Assembly (NCBI RefSeq): GCF_012911005.2
Contig: NZ_WTVS01000024.1
Location: 1 to 64,000, forward strand
Direction of reading: 5' to 3'
Origin: Aromatoleum toluolicum
Lineage (GTDB): Bacteria > Pseudomonadota > Gammaproteobacteria > Burkholderiales > Rhodocyclaceae
DNA length: 64,000 bases
The notes beneath the pieces were generated by a model that ran no database searches, was not told the origin of the DNA, and saw only the letters and a list, made by a program, of their open reading frames with translations. Below, piece after piece: positions 25,745 through 34,882 of the stretch (position 1 is the stretch's first letter; each line of letters opens with the position of its first letter). The position numbers and the translations under genes are program-made.

Positions 25745-27466
25745 ATGAACACGCCCCCAACCACCGTCCTGCTCGTCGAAGACGACCCCGCCGATGCAGG
25801 CATGATCCAGACGGCGCTCGCCAGCGCGGACGAGCACCGGTTTCGCGTCGAATGGGTGACGCGACTGTCCGACGCGCTCGAACGACTCGGGCGGGACGGT
25901 ATCGAGGTGGTCCTGCTCGACCTGACGCTACCCGACGGCCAGGGTATCGAGGCGTTCGACCAAGTGCACCTGGCTGCGCCCAACGCCCTGATCCTGGTCC
26001 TCAGCGGCGCGATGGACGAAGAAACCCCGCGCCTCGCCTTGCAGCGCGGCGCCCATGACTATCTCGCCAAAGGCCACATCGACGCCCACTGGCTGCCGCG
26101 TGCGCTGCGCTACGTGATCGAGCGCAAAGCTTCCGGGGAGCGGCTGCGCGACAGCGAGGCGCGCTTCCGTGCCATGAGCGATGCCTCCCCGCTGGGCATC
26201 TTCGTCTCCGATGCTCAGGGTGGGTGTACCTATACCAACGCGGCGTATCAAAGGATATCGGGGCTGACGCTCGAGCAAACGCTGGGGACGAACTGGAGCG
26301 TGGCGGTGCACCCGGACGATCGCCAGCGCGTGCTTGCCGAGTGGCGCGACGCAGCGCGAGGCCAGGATCCATTCGAGACGGAGTTCCGCTTTCTGCGTGA
26401 AGACGGGAGTGTCGTGTGGACGCGCGTCAATGGCGCCGCCATGCGCGACGGCGCATGGGCGCACGGTCACGTGCAGACGGTCGAGGACATCACCGAGCGC
26501 AAGTCGACGGAACTCCTGTTGCGAGCGGCCGAGGAGGCCATCTTCGAGGAAAAGGAGCGTGCCCAGGTCACGCTCAACTCCATTGGCGACGGCGTACTGA
26601 GCACCGACCTTCTGGGCAAGGTGACGTACATGAATCCGATCGCGGAAACGATGACCGGCTGGTCGTGCGAGGATGCGCTCGGTCGGCCGCTACCGGAGGT
26701 GTTCACGATCATGGACGGCAAAGGGGGCAACGCTTTGGAGAACCCTGCGCTGCGCGCGATCGCGGGCAACGAGACGGTGAAGCTGAGTGCGGATTGCATG
26801 CTCGTCCGTCGCGACGGCTCCGAATCCCCGATCGAGGACTCCGCCGCCCCCATCCACAGCCGCGCCGGCGCGGCCATCGGCGCCGTGATCGTCTTCCACG
26901 ACGTCAGCAAGGCCCACGCCATGGCGCAGAAGATGTCCCATCAGGCCCAACACGACTTCCTCACCGGCTTGCCGAATCGGATGCTGCTGACCGAAAGGCT
27001 CTCGCAGGCGATCGGGCAGGCCCATCGGCACGGCAAGCAGGTCGCGCTGATGTTCCTCGACCTGGATAATTTCAAGCACATCAACGACTCGCTCGGGCAC
27101 GCGATCGGCGACGAGCTGCTGCAATCGGTTGCGGGTCGCCTGGCGAAGTGTGTGCGCACCACCGATACGGTATGCCGCCAGGGAGGTGACGAGTTCGTGA
27201 TCCTGCTGTCCGAGATAGCGAGCCCGCACGATGCAGCGCACGTCGCGAACAATGTGCTGGCCGCACTCGCCGAGGCGCAGCAAATCGGCGGACACGAACT
27301 TCATGTCACCGTAAGCATCGGCATCAGCGTGTATCCCGACCACGGCACCGACGCAGAAGCCCTGATGCAAGGCGCGGATACCGCGATGTATCACGCCAAG
27401 GCGACCGGCCGTAACAACTTCCAGTTCTGCGAGACCGAGATGAACACCCGGTCGGTCTCAGCCTGA
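25745..27466 (+). CDS. Response-regulator/PAS/diguanylate cyclase
   Basis: The 573-residue protein has a receiver domain (res 5-125; VLLVEDDPADAG with the acidic pair, phospho-acceptor Asp in VVLLDLTLPDGQG). Two PAS/PAC domains (about 140-260 and 275-395) and a C-terminal GGDEF domain (about 410-565) follow. The active-site loop RQGGDEFVI is intact, so it should make cyclic di-GMP. No EAL domain is present. The likely output is control of biofilm or fibre formation, which fits the VpsR-like regulator elsewhere in the window (inference). The preferred start MNTPPTTVLLVED is internal to a longer open frame overlapping the EncFtn gene. Confidence 0.9.
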   Translation: MNTPPTTVLLVEDDPADAGMIQTALASADEHRFRVEWVTRLSDALERLGRDGIEVVLLDLTLPDGQGIEAFDQVHLAAPNALILVLSGAMDEETPRLALQRGAHDYLAKGHIDAHWLPRALRYVIERKASGERLRDSEARFRAMSDASPLGIFVSDAQGGCTYTNAAYQRISGLTLEQTLGTNWSVAVHPDDRQRVLAEWRDAARGQDPFETEFRFLREDGSVVWTRVNGAAMRDGAWAHGHVQTVEDITERKSTELLLRAAEEAIFEEKERAQVTLNSIGDGVLSTDLLGKVTYMNPIAETMTGWSCEDALGRPLPEVFTIMDGKGGNALENPALRAIAGNETVKLSADCMLVRRDGSESPIEDSAAPIHSRAGAAIGAVIVFHDVSKAHAMAQKMSHQAQHDFLTGLPNRMLLTERLSQAIGQAHRHGKQVALMFLDLDNFKHINDSLGHAIGDELLQSVAGRLAKCVRTTDTVCRQGGDEFVILLSEIASPHDAAHVANNVLAALAEAQQIGGHELHVTVSIGISVYPDHGTDAEALMQGADTAMYHAKATGRNNFQFCETEMNTRSVSA

Positions 27467-27478
27467 TCAAGGCCCGCC

Positions 27479-29434
27479 TTACTTGTTCGCTGACTCCGAC
27501 AAAGTCCTGGCGTCCCGCACCAGTTGGGCGCAGTCGCTGTCCTGTCCCGGGCCGGCGTCGATCAGCGGAATCAGGGCGAGCAACGGATTCACCATGCCGA
27601 GCAGCGCTGCGCCGAGCGCGCGTGCCGCCACCCGTCCCTTGTCGACACCGGCTTCGGGCCTGGCGAAGCTGCCGCGAATGAGGATCGGGCTGCGCAAGGC
27701 TACGGGACTCGTATCCTTGGTTCTCTGATTGAGCGTCAGATCGAGCTTCTCCTCCCCCAGATCGATGGTGCCCGTGCCGAGGATGGTGGTGATCTCGGTG
27801 TCGAAGATCAGCGCCCGGCTGTTCATGATCCCTTCCTTGACGTCGAAGTCGGCCACCGCACAGCGCAGCTTCACGCGTTCGTCACCCCGCACCTGCAGTT
27901 CGAGTATTTCCCACAGATGCAGGCCGATCTGCTCCATCATCAGCCTGCTGATCTCGCCGCCGGCGACGACCAGGCCCAGCGTGCCGTTGGAACTCGCAAG
28001 CATGCGCCTGACCGAGTCGCCGTTGCCCTTGAGGTCGAATTCGCCGTTGATCTGGCCGATGCTGGCCTTGGTCAGCTTGACCGTCGGAAACAGCTTCGCG
28101 ATCAGGATCTTGCGCGCCTTCACCTTGGCGTGCGCCGCAATCGGGTCCTTGCGCCCGTCGAGCGTGATCACGGCGTTAAGCTGGCCGCCGGCGATGCCGA
28201 AGTCGAGCGGATCGAGCCGCAGGACCGAATCGCGCAAGCTCAGATGGGTCACGAGGTCTTCAAGGGGCAGCTCCTCGGCGCGGCGGATCGTCTTCGCCTT
28301 GAGCGTCACCTCGGCGTCGACGGTATCCCAGCGCTCGGTCTTGAAAAGCATGTCCGGCAACACGCGTGCTCGCGCAGGCGTGGGCGCAGTCGTCTCGGAA
28401 GGCGCCGGCGCGGCCTCCCGGGCGGCCTCCAGGCGACCGGGCCTGGCGCCGATCAAGGGGCCCAGATCGGCGAGATCGAGCACCTTGGAAACCACATCCG
28501 CTTCCAATGCCGGGCGTTTGCCGCCCGTGACCACCTGCACCGTGCCGGCAATGTCACTAGCCCCGATGCGGCCGGAGAATTTCTCGTAGCGCCACGTTTC
28601 CCCGCTGCGCACGATATGCCCGGCCGTCGCATAGGCGCCCGTTTCCGGAACGGCGATGCCGAGCAGGGGATAAAGCTGCGCCATGTTCTGCCCGCTCACG
28701 GCGAGTTGCATGTCCACCGCGGAAAACTTCAGCAGGCTGGTTATGGTCCCCTCGCCCTTCACGACGGTACGGCCCACGCTGAGTTCGCCCTTGAGCGGAT
28801 ACGGCGTGCGCTCGTCGCGCAGTCCGAGCACCGGCCCGCCGCTGCCGCTCGCCTTGAGCGGCAGACCCTTGAACTGCCCCTGGGCGGAAAAGCGCAGTCC
28901 GCCCTCCGACGGCCCGGCGTCCGACGTCGATACCTCCGCACGGATACTGGTCTTCTGCGCGGCATCGTCATAGCCGAGCGTTCCTTCATCGAGCATCAGG
29001 CGGTCGATCTGGATACTCGCCCCTTCGTCCTGCTGCTCGAGGTCGAGCAGCCAGTTCTTTCGCCCCTCGCTCCCCTGTTCGAGAAGGATGACGGGACGCC
29101 TGAGGCGGACCTCGGGAAGCACGATGTTTCGCAGCATGAGTTGCGGCAGATCGATCGAGACTTCGAACGCCTCCGCAGCGACCATCTGCTTTTCCTTGGC
29201 CCAGGCCGGGTTTGCGAATGTCACCGTACCGGCATGCAGACGCGGGTGCGGCCAGCCGAACTCGATGGCGAGATCGCCGCCGATCACCAGTTCGCGGCCC
29301 GTCTTCTCGAGTGCCGTGCGCTCGATCGATCCGCGCAACCAGTTCCAGCCGAAAACCGCGACAAAGAGGACCGTCAGCGCGATCAGCGCGAGCGCGACTC
29401 CGGCGATCCACTTGAGAGAAGAACGTAGCGTCAT
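27479..29434 (-). CDS. AsmA-family protein
   Basis: The 651-residue protein starts MTLRSSLKWIAGVALALIAL, an N-terminal membrane anchor. A long beta-rich periplasmic region follows, with the AsmA patterns TGRELVIGGDLAIEFGWPHP and TVTFANPAWAKEKQMV near the start. The C-terminal AsmA domain contains GTIDLGEEKLDLTLNQRTKD and SPILIRGSFARPEAGVDKGR. Members of this family bridge the periplasm and transport or organise phospholipids. It is divergent from the MCE/Mla operon, a fitting neighbour. The frame is open further upstream to 29638, but that part lacks family character. Confidence 0.88.
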   Translation of the reverse strand: MTLRSSLKWIAGVALALIALTVLFVAVFGWNWLRGSIERTALEKTGRELVIGGDLAIEFGWPHPRLHAGTVTFANPAWAKEKQMVAAEAFEVSIDLPQLMLRNIVLPEVRLRRPVILLEQGSEGRKNWLLDLEQQDEGASIQIDRLMLDEGTLGYDDAAQKTSIRAEVSTSDAGPSEGGLRFSAQGQFKGLPLKASGSGGPVLGLRDERTPYPLKGELSVGRTVVKGEGTITSLLKFSAVDMQLAVSGQNMAQLYPLLGIAVPETGAYATAGHIVRSGETWRYEKFSGRIGASDIAGTVQVVTGGKRPALEADVVSKVLDLADLGPLIGARPGRLEAAREAAPAPSETTAPTPARARVLPDMLFKTERWDTVDAEVTLKAKTIRRAEELPLEDLVTHLSLRDSVLRLDPLDFGIAGGQLNAVITLDGRKDPIAAHAKVKARKILIAKLFPTVKLTKASIGQINGEFDLKGNGDSVRRMLASSNGTLGLVVAGGEISRLMMEQIGLHLWEILELQVRGDERVKLRCAVADFDVKEGIMNSRALIFDTEITTILGTGTIDLGEEKLDLTLNQRTKDTSPVALRSPILIRGSFARPEAGVDKGRVAARALGAALLGMVNPLLALIPLIDAGPGQDSDCAQLVRDARTLSESANK

Positions 29435-29648
29435 GGCGTCATGCGAGGCGATGCAGGCATATTCTCCGGAATACGAAGCTTGGATGCCGGCAATTATCGG
29501 CCTCCGCCAGGTAGTTCTCCGTTCGACAGCGCACGTACGGACAATTCCCGGCAGTTGCATATTTATCCGACCGGCAGATAGTGCTCCGCGATGCGCGGCA
29601 TATGTGCGCTGTCGAACAAACGCGGCAAAATATTTCAACTATCCTCGG

Positions 29649-30809
29649 ATGCATCCAGTCTCGAGTGCATCCATGCATCCCATGTCGGCGGCCCCCGCCG
29701 CCATAGCCCATTCGTCGTCGCAGGAACTCGTGCTCTCGGGCGCCTGGACCGCACGCGGGATCGGCGCAATCGCACCGCAACTCGACGCGATCTCCGCCCC
29801 CGCCGGCCAGGAACTGCGCGTCGACGGTGCGCGCATCGAGGCGCTCGATACTGCAGGCGCCTGGGTCCTGCAAAAGCTCCTGCAGCGACTGCGCGGTGAC
29901 GGCAACGCCTTGCGGCTGCATGGCCTGCGCCCGGAATTCGCCCGGCTGCTCGAGGCGATCGAGCAGCAGATGGCCGATCAGGAACGCCCCCTCGCCGCGT
30001 CTGCCATTGCGCCCCCATCGGCGCTTGAAGCTGTGGGCCGGAGCACGCAAGCCGCCCTCGAACAGGGCTTCGCACTGCTGAGTTTCGTCGGGGAATGTGC
30101 GCTCGCGCTCGGCGGATGCATCGCGCACCCGGCGCGAGTCCGGTGGCGACCGATCCTGTACAACATCCGCAGCGCCGGATTCGACGCCCTACCGATCGTC
30201 GGGCTGCTGTCCTTCCTGCTCGGCGTCGTTGTCGCCTATCAGGGTGCCGACCAGCTCCGGCAGTACGGCGCCAACATCTTCGTCGCCGACCTCATCGGCC
30301 TGTCCATGCTGCGCGAGTTCGCGCCCCTGATCACCGCCATCATCGTCGCCGGGCGCTCCGGCTCCGCCTACGCGGCGCAGATCGGCACGATGGCAGTGAC
30401 CGAGGAGATCGACGCCATGCGCACGCTCGGCATCGCGCCGCTGGATGTGCTGGTGCTGCCGAAGATTCTCGCGCTCCTGATCGCGCTGCCGCTGCTGACC
30501 GTGTTCGCCGACGTGCTCGGCGTATTCGGCGGCATGCTCATGGCGCGCGCGCAATTGGGCGTGGGCTTCGGCGATTTTCTCGATCGCTTCGTCAAGGCCG
30601 TCAGCGTCACGGCCTATCTCATCGGGGTCGGCAAGGCCCCGGTATTCGCCGCCATCATCGCCGTGGTGGGCTGCTTCCAGGGCTTTCGCACGCGCGGCGG
30701 CGCAGATAGCGTCGGGCGCCAGACGACGCGCGCCGTGGTGCAGTCGATCTTCCTCGTGATCGTTGCCGACGCCCTGTTCTCGGTCGCCTTCAGTGCGCTG
30801 GACCTCTGA
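29649..30809 (+). CDS. MlaE-type ABC permease with fused N-terminal STAS domain
   Basis: The 386-residue protein has an N-terminal STAS-like domain (about 20-110; ELVLSGAWTARGIGAIAPQL, then LDTAGAWVLQKLLQRL), equivalent to the separate MlaB. The permease domain of the MlaE family follows (RSAGFDALPIVGLLSFLLGV, EFAPLITAIIVAGRSGSAYA, and GTMAVTEEIDAMRTLGI). It is the inner-membrane part of an MCE lipid transporter. Possible starts are 29649, 29673 and 29682, and none has a strong ribosome site. The next gene follows after one base. Confidence 0.9.
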   Translation: MHPVSSASMHPMSAAPAAIAHSSSQELVLSGAWTARGIGAIAPQLDAISAPAGQELRVDGARIEALDTAGAWVLQKLLQRLRGDGNALRLHGLRPEFARLLEAIEQQMADQERPLAASAIAPPSALEAVGRSTQAALEQGFALLSFVGECALALGGCIAHPARVRWRPILYNIRSAGFDALPIVGLLSFLLGVVVAYQGADQLRQYGANIFVADLIGLSMLREFAPLITAIIVAGRSGSAYAAQIGTMAVTEEIDAMRTLGIAPLDVLVLPKILALLIALPLLTVFADVLGVFGGMLMARAQLGVGFGDFLDRFVKAVSVTAYLIGVGKAPVFAAIIAVVGCFQGFRTRGGADSVGRQTTRAVVQSIFLVIVADALFSVAFSALDL

Positions 30810-30810
30810 C

Positions 30811-31644
30811 ATGCCAAGCCCGACGCCCTCCACCGACGCGGTCATCGAGATCAGCAAGCTGTCGACGAGCTTCGGCGACCACGTCGTGCATTCCGGCATC
30901 GACCTCGAAGTGCGCCGCGGCGAGATCTTCGCGGTGATCGGCGGCAGCGGCTCCGGCAAATCGACCTTGCTGCGCGAGATGATCCTGCTGCATCGCCCCG
31001 ACACCGGCTCGATCCGGGTCCTCGGCGTCGATCTGCAGGCGCTCGATGGTGGCGACGCGAACGGTGAAACCCTTGCGCTGCGCCGGCGCTGGGGCGTGAT
31101 GTTCCAGCATGGCGGCCTGTTCGGATCGCTGACGGTGCAGGAAAACGTCGGCTTGCCACTGCGCGAGCACACCGGGCTGGATGACGCGCTGATCGACGAG
31201 ATCGCGGCCGCGAAGCTCGCCATGACCGGGCTCGAACCACAGGTCGGCGCGCAATATCCCGCCGAACTCAGCGGCGGCATGAGGAAGCGCGCGTCACTCG
31301 CGCGCGCGCTGGCGCTCGACCCGGAGTTGCTGTTTCTCGACGAACCGACCGCCGGCCTCGACCCCGAAAGCGCCGGCGAAGTCGACCAGCTCGTGCACAA
31401 GCTGCGCGAGCTGTTCGGCCTGACCATCGTGATGATCACGCACGACCTCGACCTGCTGTGGCAGCTCGCCGACCGCGTCGCCGTCCTCGCCGAAGGCAAG
31501 GTACAAGGCGTCGGTTCGATGTCCGAGCTCGCGCAGATGGACAACCCCGCCATCCGGAAATTCTTCGACGGCCCGCGCGGGAGAGCGGCGCACGAGCAGG
31601 ACAAGCAGCAGGCCGACGTGCACACCAGCGGGCAAACCGGATAG
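30811..31644 (+). CDS. MlaF-type ABC transporter ATP-binding protein
   Basis: The 277-residue ATPase has Walker A GGSGSGKSTLLREM, the signature segment LSGGMRKRASLARALALDPE, and Walker B LLFLDEPTAGLDPESAGEV with a downstream H-loop TIVMITHDLDLL. It pairs with the MlaE-type permease immediately upstream and the MCE protein 5 bases downstream. It provides energy for retrograde or anterograde phospholipid movement. Confidence 0.93.
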   Translation: MPSPTPSTDAVIEISKLSTSFGDHVVHSGIDLEVRRGEIFAVIGGSGSGKSTLLREMILLHRPDTGSIRVLGVDLQALDGGDANGETLALRRRWGVMFQHGGLFGSLTVQENVGLPLREHTGLDDALIDEIAAAKLAMTGLEPQVGAQYPAELSGGMRKRASLARALALDPELLFLDEPTAGLDPESAGEVDQLVHKLRELFGLTIVMITHDLDLLWQLADRVAVLAEGKVQGVGSMSELAQMDNPAIRKFFDGPRGRAAHEQDKQQADVHTSGQTG

Positions 31645-31649
31645 CCATC

Positions 31650-32612
31650 ATGGAAAACAAAGTCAATTATGCGGTCGTCGGCGGGTTCGTCCTCGTCCTC
31701 GGCGCTGTGCTGGTGGCGGGCATACTGTGGCTCGCCTCGGGCGGCGCGTTCCAGAAGAAATACGACCTCTATCTGGCGATCATGGACGAATCGGTCGCCG
31801 GCCTGAATCTGAATGCGCCGGTCAAATACAACGGTGTCGATGTCGGCAAGGTGCGGCAGATTCAGCTCGACCCGACCAACCCGGAACGGGTGAACCTGAT
31901 CTTCGCCATCGAGCGTGGCACGCCCATCAAGGAGGACACCGTCGCGGTGCTCAAGACGCAGGGCCTGACGGGCATTGCCTACGTCGAACTCAGCGGTGGC
32001 ACGCAGGATGCGCCCCTCCTTCGCGCCACCGCGGGCAGTCCCTACCCGGTGATCCGCACCAAACCCTCGCTCGCCGCACGACTGGAGAATGTGCTCACGA
32101 GCGTGCTGGCGAAGCTGGACAGCACCTCGACCAGCATCAATGCCATCCTCAGTGACGAAAACCGTGCGGCATTCACCAGCGCGCTCGCCGACATCGCTGC
32201 CGTCGCGCGCACGATCGCCGCACGCAAGGAGGAACTCGACACGGGCATCACCCACGCCGCCCGCACGTTCGAGAACAGCTCGCGTGCCAGCGCGCAGGCC
32301 GGCCCCGTGATCGATCGCATCGGGCGCAGCGCCGAGGCGATCGAGAAGATGGGCAACGAGGTCGCCCGCACAAGTGTCAGCGCCGGCAAGACCGTCGATT
32401 CGGCCGGAGCCGACCTGAAACGCCTGGGCGAGGAAACGCTGCCAGAACTCGAGCGGCTGCTCGGGGAACTCAGTGTCCTGTCGACCTCGCTACGGCGCCT
32501 TACCGAGCAAACCGAACGCAACCCCGCCGGACTCCTGTTCGGACGCCGGCCGGTGCCGGACGGGCCGGGAGAGTCGGAAACCGCAATCCCCTCAGGACAA
32601 CAACGGCCATGA
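31650..32612 (+). CDS. MCE/MlaD-family periplasmic lipid-binding protein
   Basis: The 320-residue product has an N-terminal membrane anchor (YAVVGGFVLVLGAVLVAGIL). One MCE domain follows (about 40-120; NLNAPVKYNGVDVGKVRQI, then TQGLTGIAYVELSGG). A long Ala/Glu/Arg helical region (about 150-300) comes next, as in tunnel-type MCE proteins. It binds lipid on the periplasmic side. Its end overlaps the next gene start as ATGA. Confidence 0.92.
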   Translation: MENKVNYAVVGGFVLVLGAVLVAGILWLASGGAFQKKYDLYLAIMDESVAGLNLNAPVKYNGVDVGKVRQIQLDPTNPERVNLIFAIERGTPIKEDTVAVLKTQGLTGIAYVELSGGTQDAPLLRATAGSPYPVIRTKPSLAARLENVLTSVLAKLDSTSTSINAILSDENRAAFTSALADIAAVARTIAARKEELDTGITHAARTFENSSRASAQAGPVIDRIGRSAEAIEKMGNEVARTSVSAGKTVDSAGADLKRLGEETLPELERLLGELSVLSTSLRRLTEQTERNPAGLLFGRRPVPDGPGESETAIPSGQQRP

Positions 32613-33313
32613 TGAATCCATCCCTCGCACGATTTTCCGGCTTATGCACCACCGGCTTGTTGCTGGCGCTCGGCGCCGGTTGCGGCACACTGCGCCAGAC
32701 GGCGACGCCGCCGCCCGCTTTTTATTCGCTCGACGACGCACGGATAGAGGCCCGGGCAGCAATGCGTCATCCGGCGACCTTGTCGGTCAGGGGCCCCACG
32801 CTGATCGTCAATCCCCCGCACGCGGTATCGGGTTACGACAGCCAACGCATCATCTACGTGCGCGAGGCCCACAAGCTCGAATACTTTGCGCGCAGCGAAT
32901 GGGTCGATACGCCTGCACGCATGGTCGCGCCGCTTATCGTCGCTGCAGTGGAAACCAGCGGGGCATTCCGCGCGGTCGTGCTGACGCCGAGTGCCGCGAC
33001 CGGCGATCTGCGCCTCGACACCGAGATCACCCGCTTGCACCACGATTTCTCCAGCCAGCCGAGTCGCGTGCGTTTCACGATGCGCGCCTATCTCGTCGAT
33101 AACCGGACGCGCCGGATTCTGGGATCACGCGAATTCGATGAGAGCGTCGATGCCGCGAACGAGACGCCCTACGGCGGAGTTGTTGCCGCAAATCGCGCGG
33201 TGCAAACCGTGCTCGGGCAGCTCGCACAGCTCTGCGCCGACACGGCAGCGAACTGGCACCCACCCGGTGCCGAAGCCCCGAAGCTGACGGAGGAAGGCCT
33301 GCCGGGGCGATGA
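32609..33313 (+). CDS. ABC-type transport auxiliary lipoprotein (PqiC/LptE-like)
   Basis: The 234-residue product has a lipoprotein signal (lipobox GAGC, Cys25) and the ABC_trans_aux pattern. In particular, it has FYSLDD near the mature N-terminus, IIYVREAHKLEYFARSEWVD, and a central RLDTEITRLHHDFSSQPSRV. Such lipoproteins link MCE transporters to the outer membrane. It is the last gene of the four-gene MCE operon. Confidence 0.88.
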   Translation: MMNPSLARFSGLCTTGLLLALGAGCGTLRQTATPPPAFYSLDDARIEARAAMRHPATLSVRGPTLIVNPPHAVSGYDSQRIIYVREAHKLEYFARSEWVDTPARMVAPLIVAAVETSGAFRAVVLTPSAATGDLRLDTEITRLHHDFSSQPSRVRFTMRAYLVDNRTRRILGSREFDESVDAANETPYGGVVAANRAVQTVLGQLAQLCADTAANWHPPGAEAPKLTEEGLPGR

Positions 33314-33340
33314 CACCGCCCGCGGCAGGCTGAAAAAAAA

Positions 33341-33877
33341 TTACGCGGACTTCCGGGCCGAGCGGGCGCTCGTGCGGGATGCGTCGGCGGACGTCTGCAG
33401 CGCCTGCGTCGCCACCGTCATGGTGGATTCGGCGACCTCGCGCGAGGTGTTGATGATGTTTTCGCAGGCGGTGCCGGCGTTGCTCAATGTCGACTTCAGA
33501 ATGTCGGCAATCCCGGCCGTCTTGAGCGGGGATCCTTGGAACAGGTTATCGACTTGCGCAACCAGCGCCTGCGTGACTTCGGCCGCACGCTGTGCGCTCA
33601 CGCTGGCGATTTCGGCTTGCGTCTTCACGCAGAGCTCATTCACGTTGCGGAAGTACTCGCTCGCGCGCTCGAACCCCTGCATGTAAGCGCTCATCTGCTC
33701 GTGCACGTCGTGCGCCGAGGGGGTGGTGCCGGCTGTGATGAAGGTGCGGACGAAGTCACCGTTGAGCGCCAGCATCTGCTGGGTCGCGTTCAGCGAGACG
33801 TCGAAGATCGCCTTGAAGACTTCACCGTTGTCGCTGGCAGCCTCGGTAACTTTCTGCAGATAGCTGATCGAGTTCAT
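33341..33877 (-). CDS. Phasin-family protein (PHA granule associated)
   Basis: The 178-residue helical protein has the phasin pattern: an N-terminal FDVSLNATQQMLALNGDFVR, a central GFERASEYFRNVNELCVKTQ, and a Ser/Arg/Lys-rich end. Phasins coat polyhydroxyalkanoate granules and control their size. Together with a second phasin at 53326 and a PHB-depolymerase-type esterase at 55639, it points to active PHB storage. AGGAAAC lies before the ATG. Confidence 0.85.
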   Translation of the reverse strand: MNSISYLQKVTEAASDNGEVFKAIFDVSLNATQQMLALNGDFVRTFITAGTTPSAHDVHEQMSAYMQGFERASEYFRNVNELCVKTQAEIASVSAQRAAEVTQALVAQVDNLFQGSPLKTAGIADILKSTLSNAGTACENIINTSREVAESTMTVATQALQTSADASRTSARSARKSA

Positions 33878-34044
33878 GTAGCAGTTTCCTCTTGAATAAG
33901 ACGTTCAGATTGCGTGCAGCGAAGCCGCCGACTCGAACCTTCGGGTCGGCAGCGGGGTGATATCAGGGTAGTGAAACGTCACCAGTCATCGGCAGGCGCG
34001 ATGACGCCGCGCGCCCGGGCCTTTCAGCACGTGACAGGAAGATG

Positions 34045-34422
34045 TCAATGGGGTGCGCTCGTCGACGCGCCAACGGATCGTGTCGGTACCGGATGGCGAC
34101 GCGACTTGCGCTGCATGTACCGGGCCTGACTCGGCTCCATGATTGCGACGGGTTGGATGGCTGCGTCCTGATCAAGCACCCCCAGGGCGCGCGCGCTGGT
34201 GGCGATGAAGCGCGCGAGGTCCGGGTTGTCAAACGGCCCGAACGCACGCAGGTTGCCGGCGTCGACGGCTTTCCGGCCGTTCTTCGTGCGTATCCTCGGC
34301 ATCACGAAGTAATAACCAAGACTCATACGACCACAATCGCCAGCCTGGTTGTGACAGGTTGGCGGCGAGCCGGAGTCGGCTTCTGTCATCTTTCTGATGA
34401 TCTGCTTGTGAACAGCTTGCAC
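34045..34422 (-). CDS. Hypothetical protein, GTG start with strong ribosome site
   Basis: The 125-residue frame starts at GTG 7 bases after GGAGGAGA, a very strong ribosome site. The product contains PTCHNQAGDCGRMSLGYYFV, then KNGRKAVDAGNLRAFGPFDN and a basic C-terminus. No signal peptide, membrane segment or known domain is seen. The upstream extension (GTG at 34437) would put the ribosome site inside the gene. I consider it probably real but unassigned. Confidence 0.45.
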   Translation of the reverse strand: MQAVHKQIIRKMTEADSGSPPTCHNQAGDCGRMSLGYYFVMPRIRTKNGRKAVDAGNLRAFGPFDNPDLARFIATSARALGVLDQDAAIQPVAIMEPSQARYMQRKSRRHPVPTRSVGASTSAPH

Positions 34423-34882
34423 GTTTGTCTCCTCCACACGACGCAGGCATTAGGGGCGGTCGATTTTCTTGGCATCGACTCAACCCCGGCGACGGCATCC
34501 CTGCCACCTCGCCATTTTTCGATCTGTCGTTTGTTCGGTTGCGCTGACGAGTGCTCGCGACGCTTTGATAAGAACACTCTGTGATGCTGAGGAATCGAAT
34601 TGATTTTTGAACTCGTGATTCCCTCACCGCAGCGGACCGCTGGGAACGTACTCTATTTAGGGGTTGAATAATGCCATTTCCACTTATGACATTCTGTCGG
34701 CCGCGCGCCCGATCGATGTCGGAATTCAGCCCATGCGATGTCGGGTTTTTCCTACATGCAGCGATGCGAAAATGGTGTAGATATCGGTTTCGGGTTGTTC
34801 CGCGGGTTTGCCTGGAGCGCTCCAGGTCTGCAGGGCGGATGAGGCACCGGGGGTGAGACATGCGGTTTGAAGGGAATGGCAT
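34423..34882. other. 460-base intergenic region with AT-rich stretch
   Basis: It lies between a minus-strand hypothetical gene and the PAS histidine kinase. Positions 34560-34760 are more AT-rich than the surroundings and likely hold the kinase promoter. No gene, repeat or strong hairpin is evident. Confidence 0.4.

Noticed and set aside
27524-29428. Plus-strand open frame of about 634 codons
   Set aside because: Antisense shadow of the AsmA-family gene. Its translation has no fold-like features.
33300-33345. Strong GC hairpin with A8 tract as a terminator
   Set aside because: On the plus strand the hairpin is followed by A rather than T. On the minus strand the T-run comes before the hairpin. 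Neither gives a canonical rho-independent terminator.
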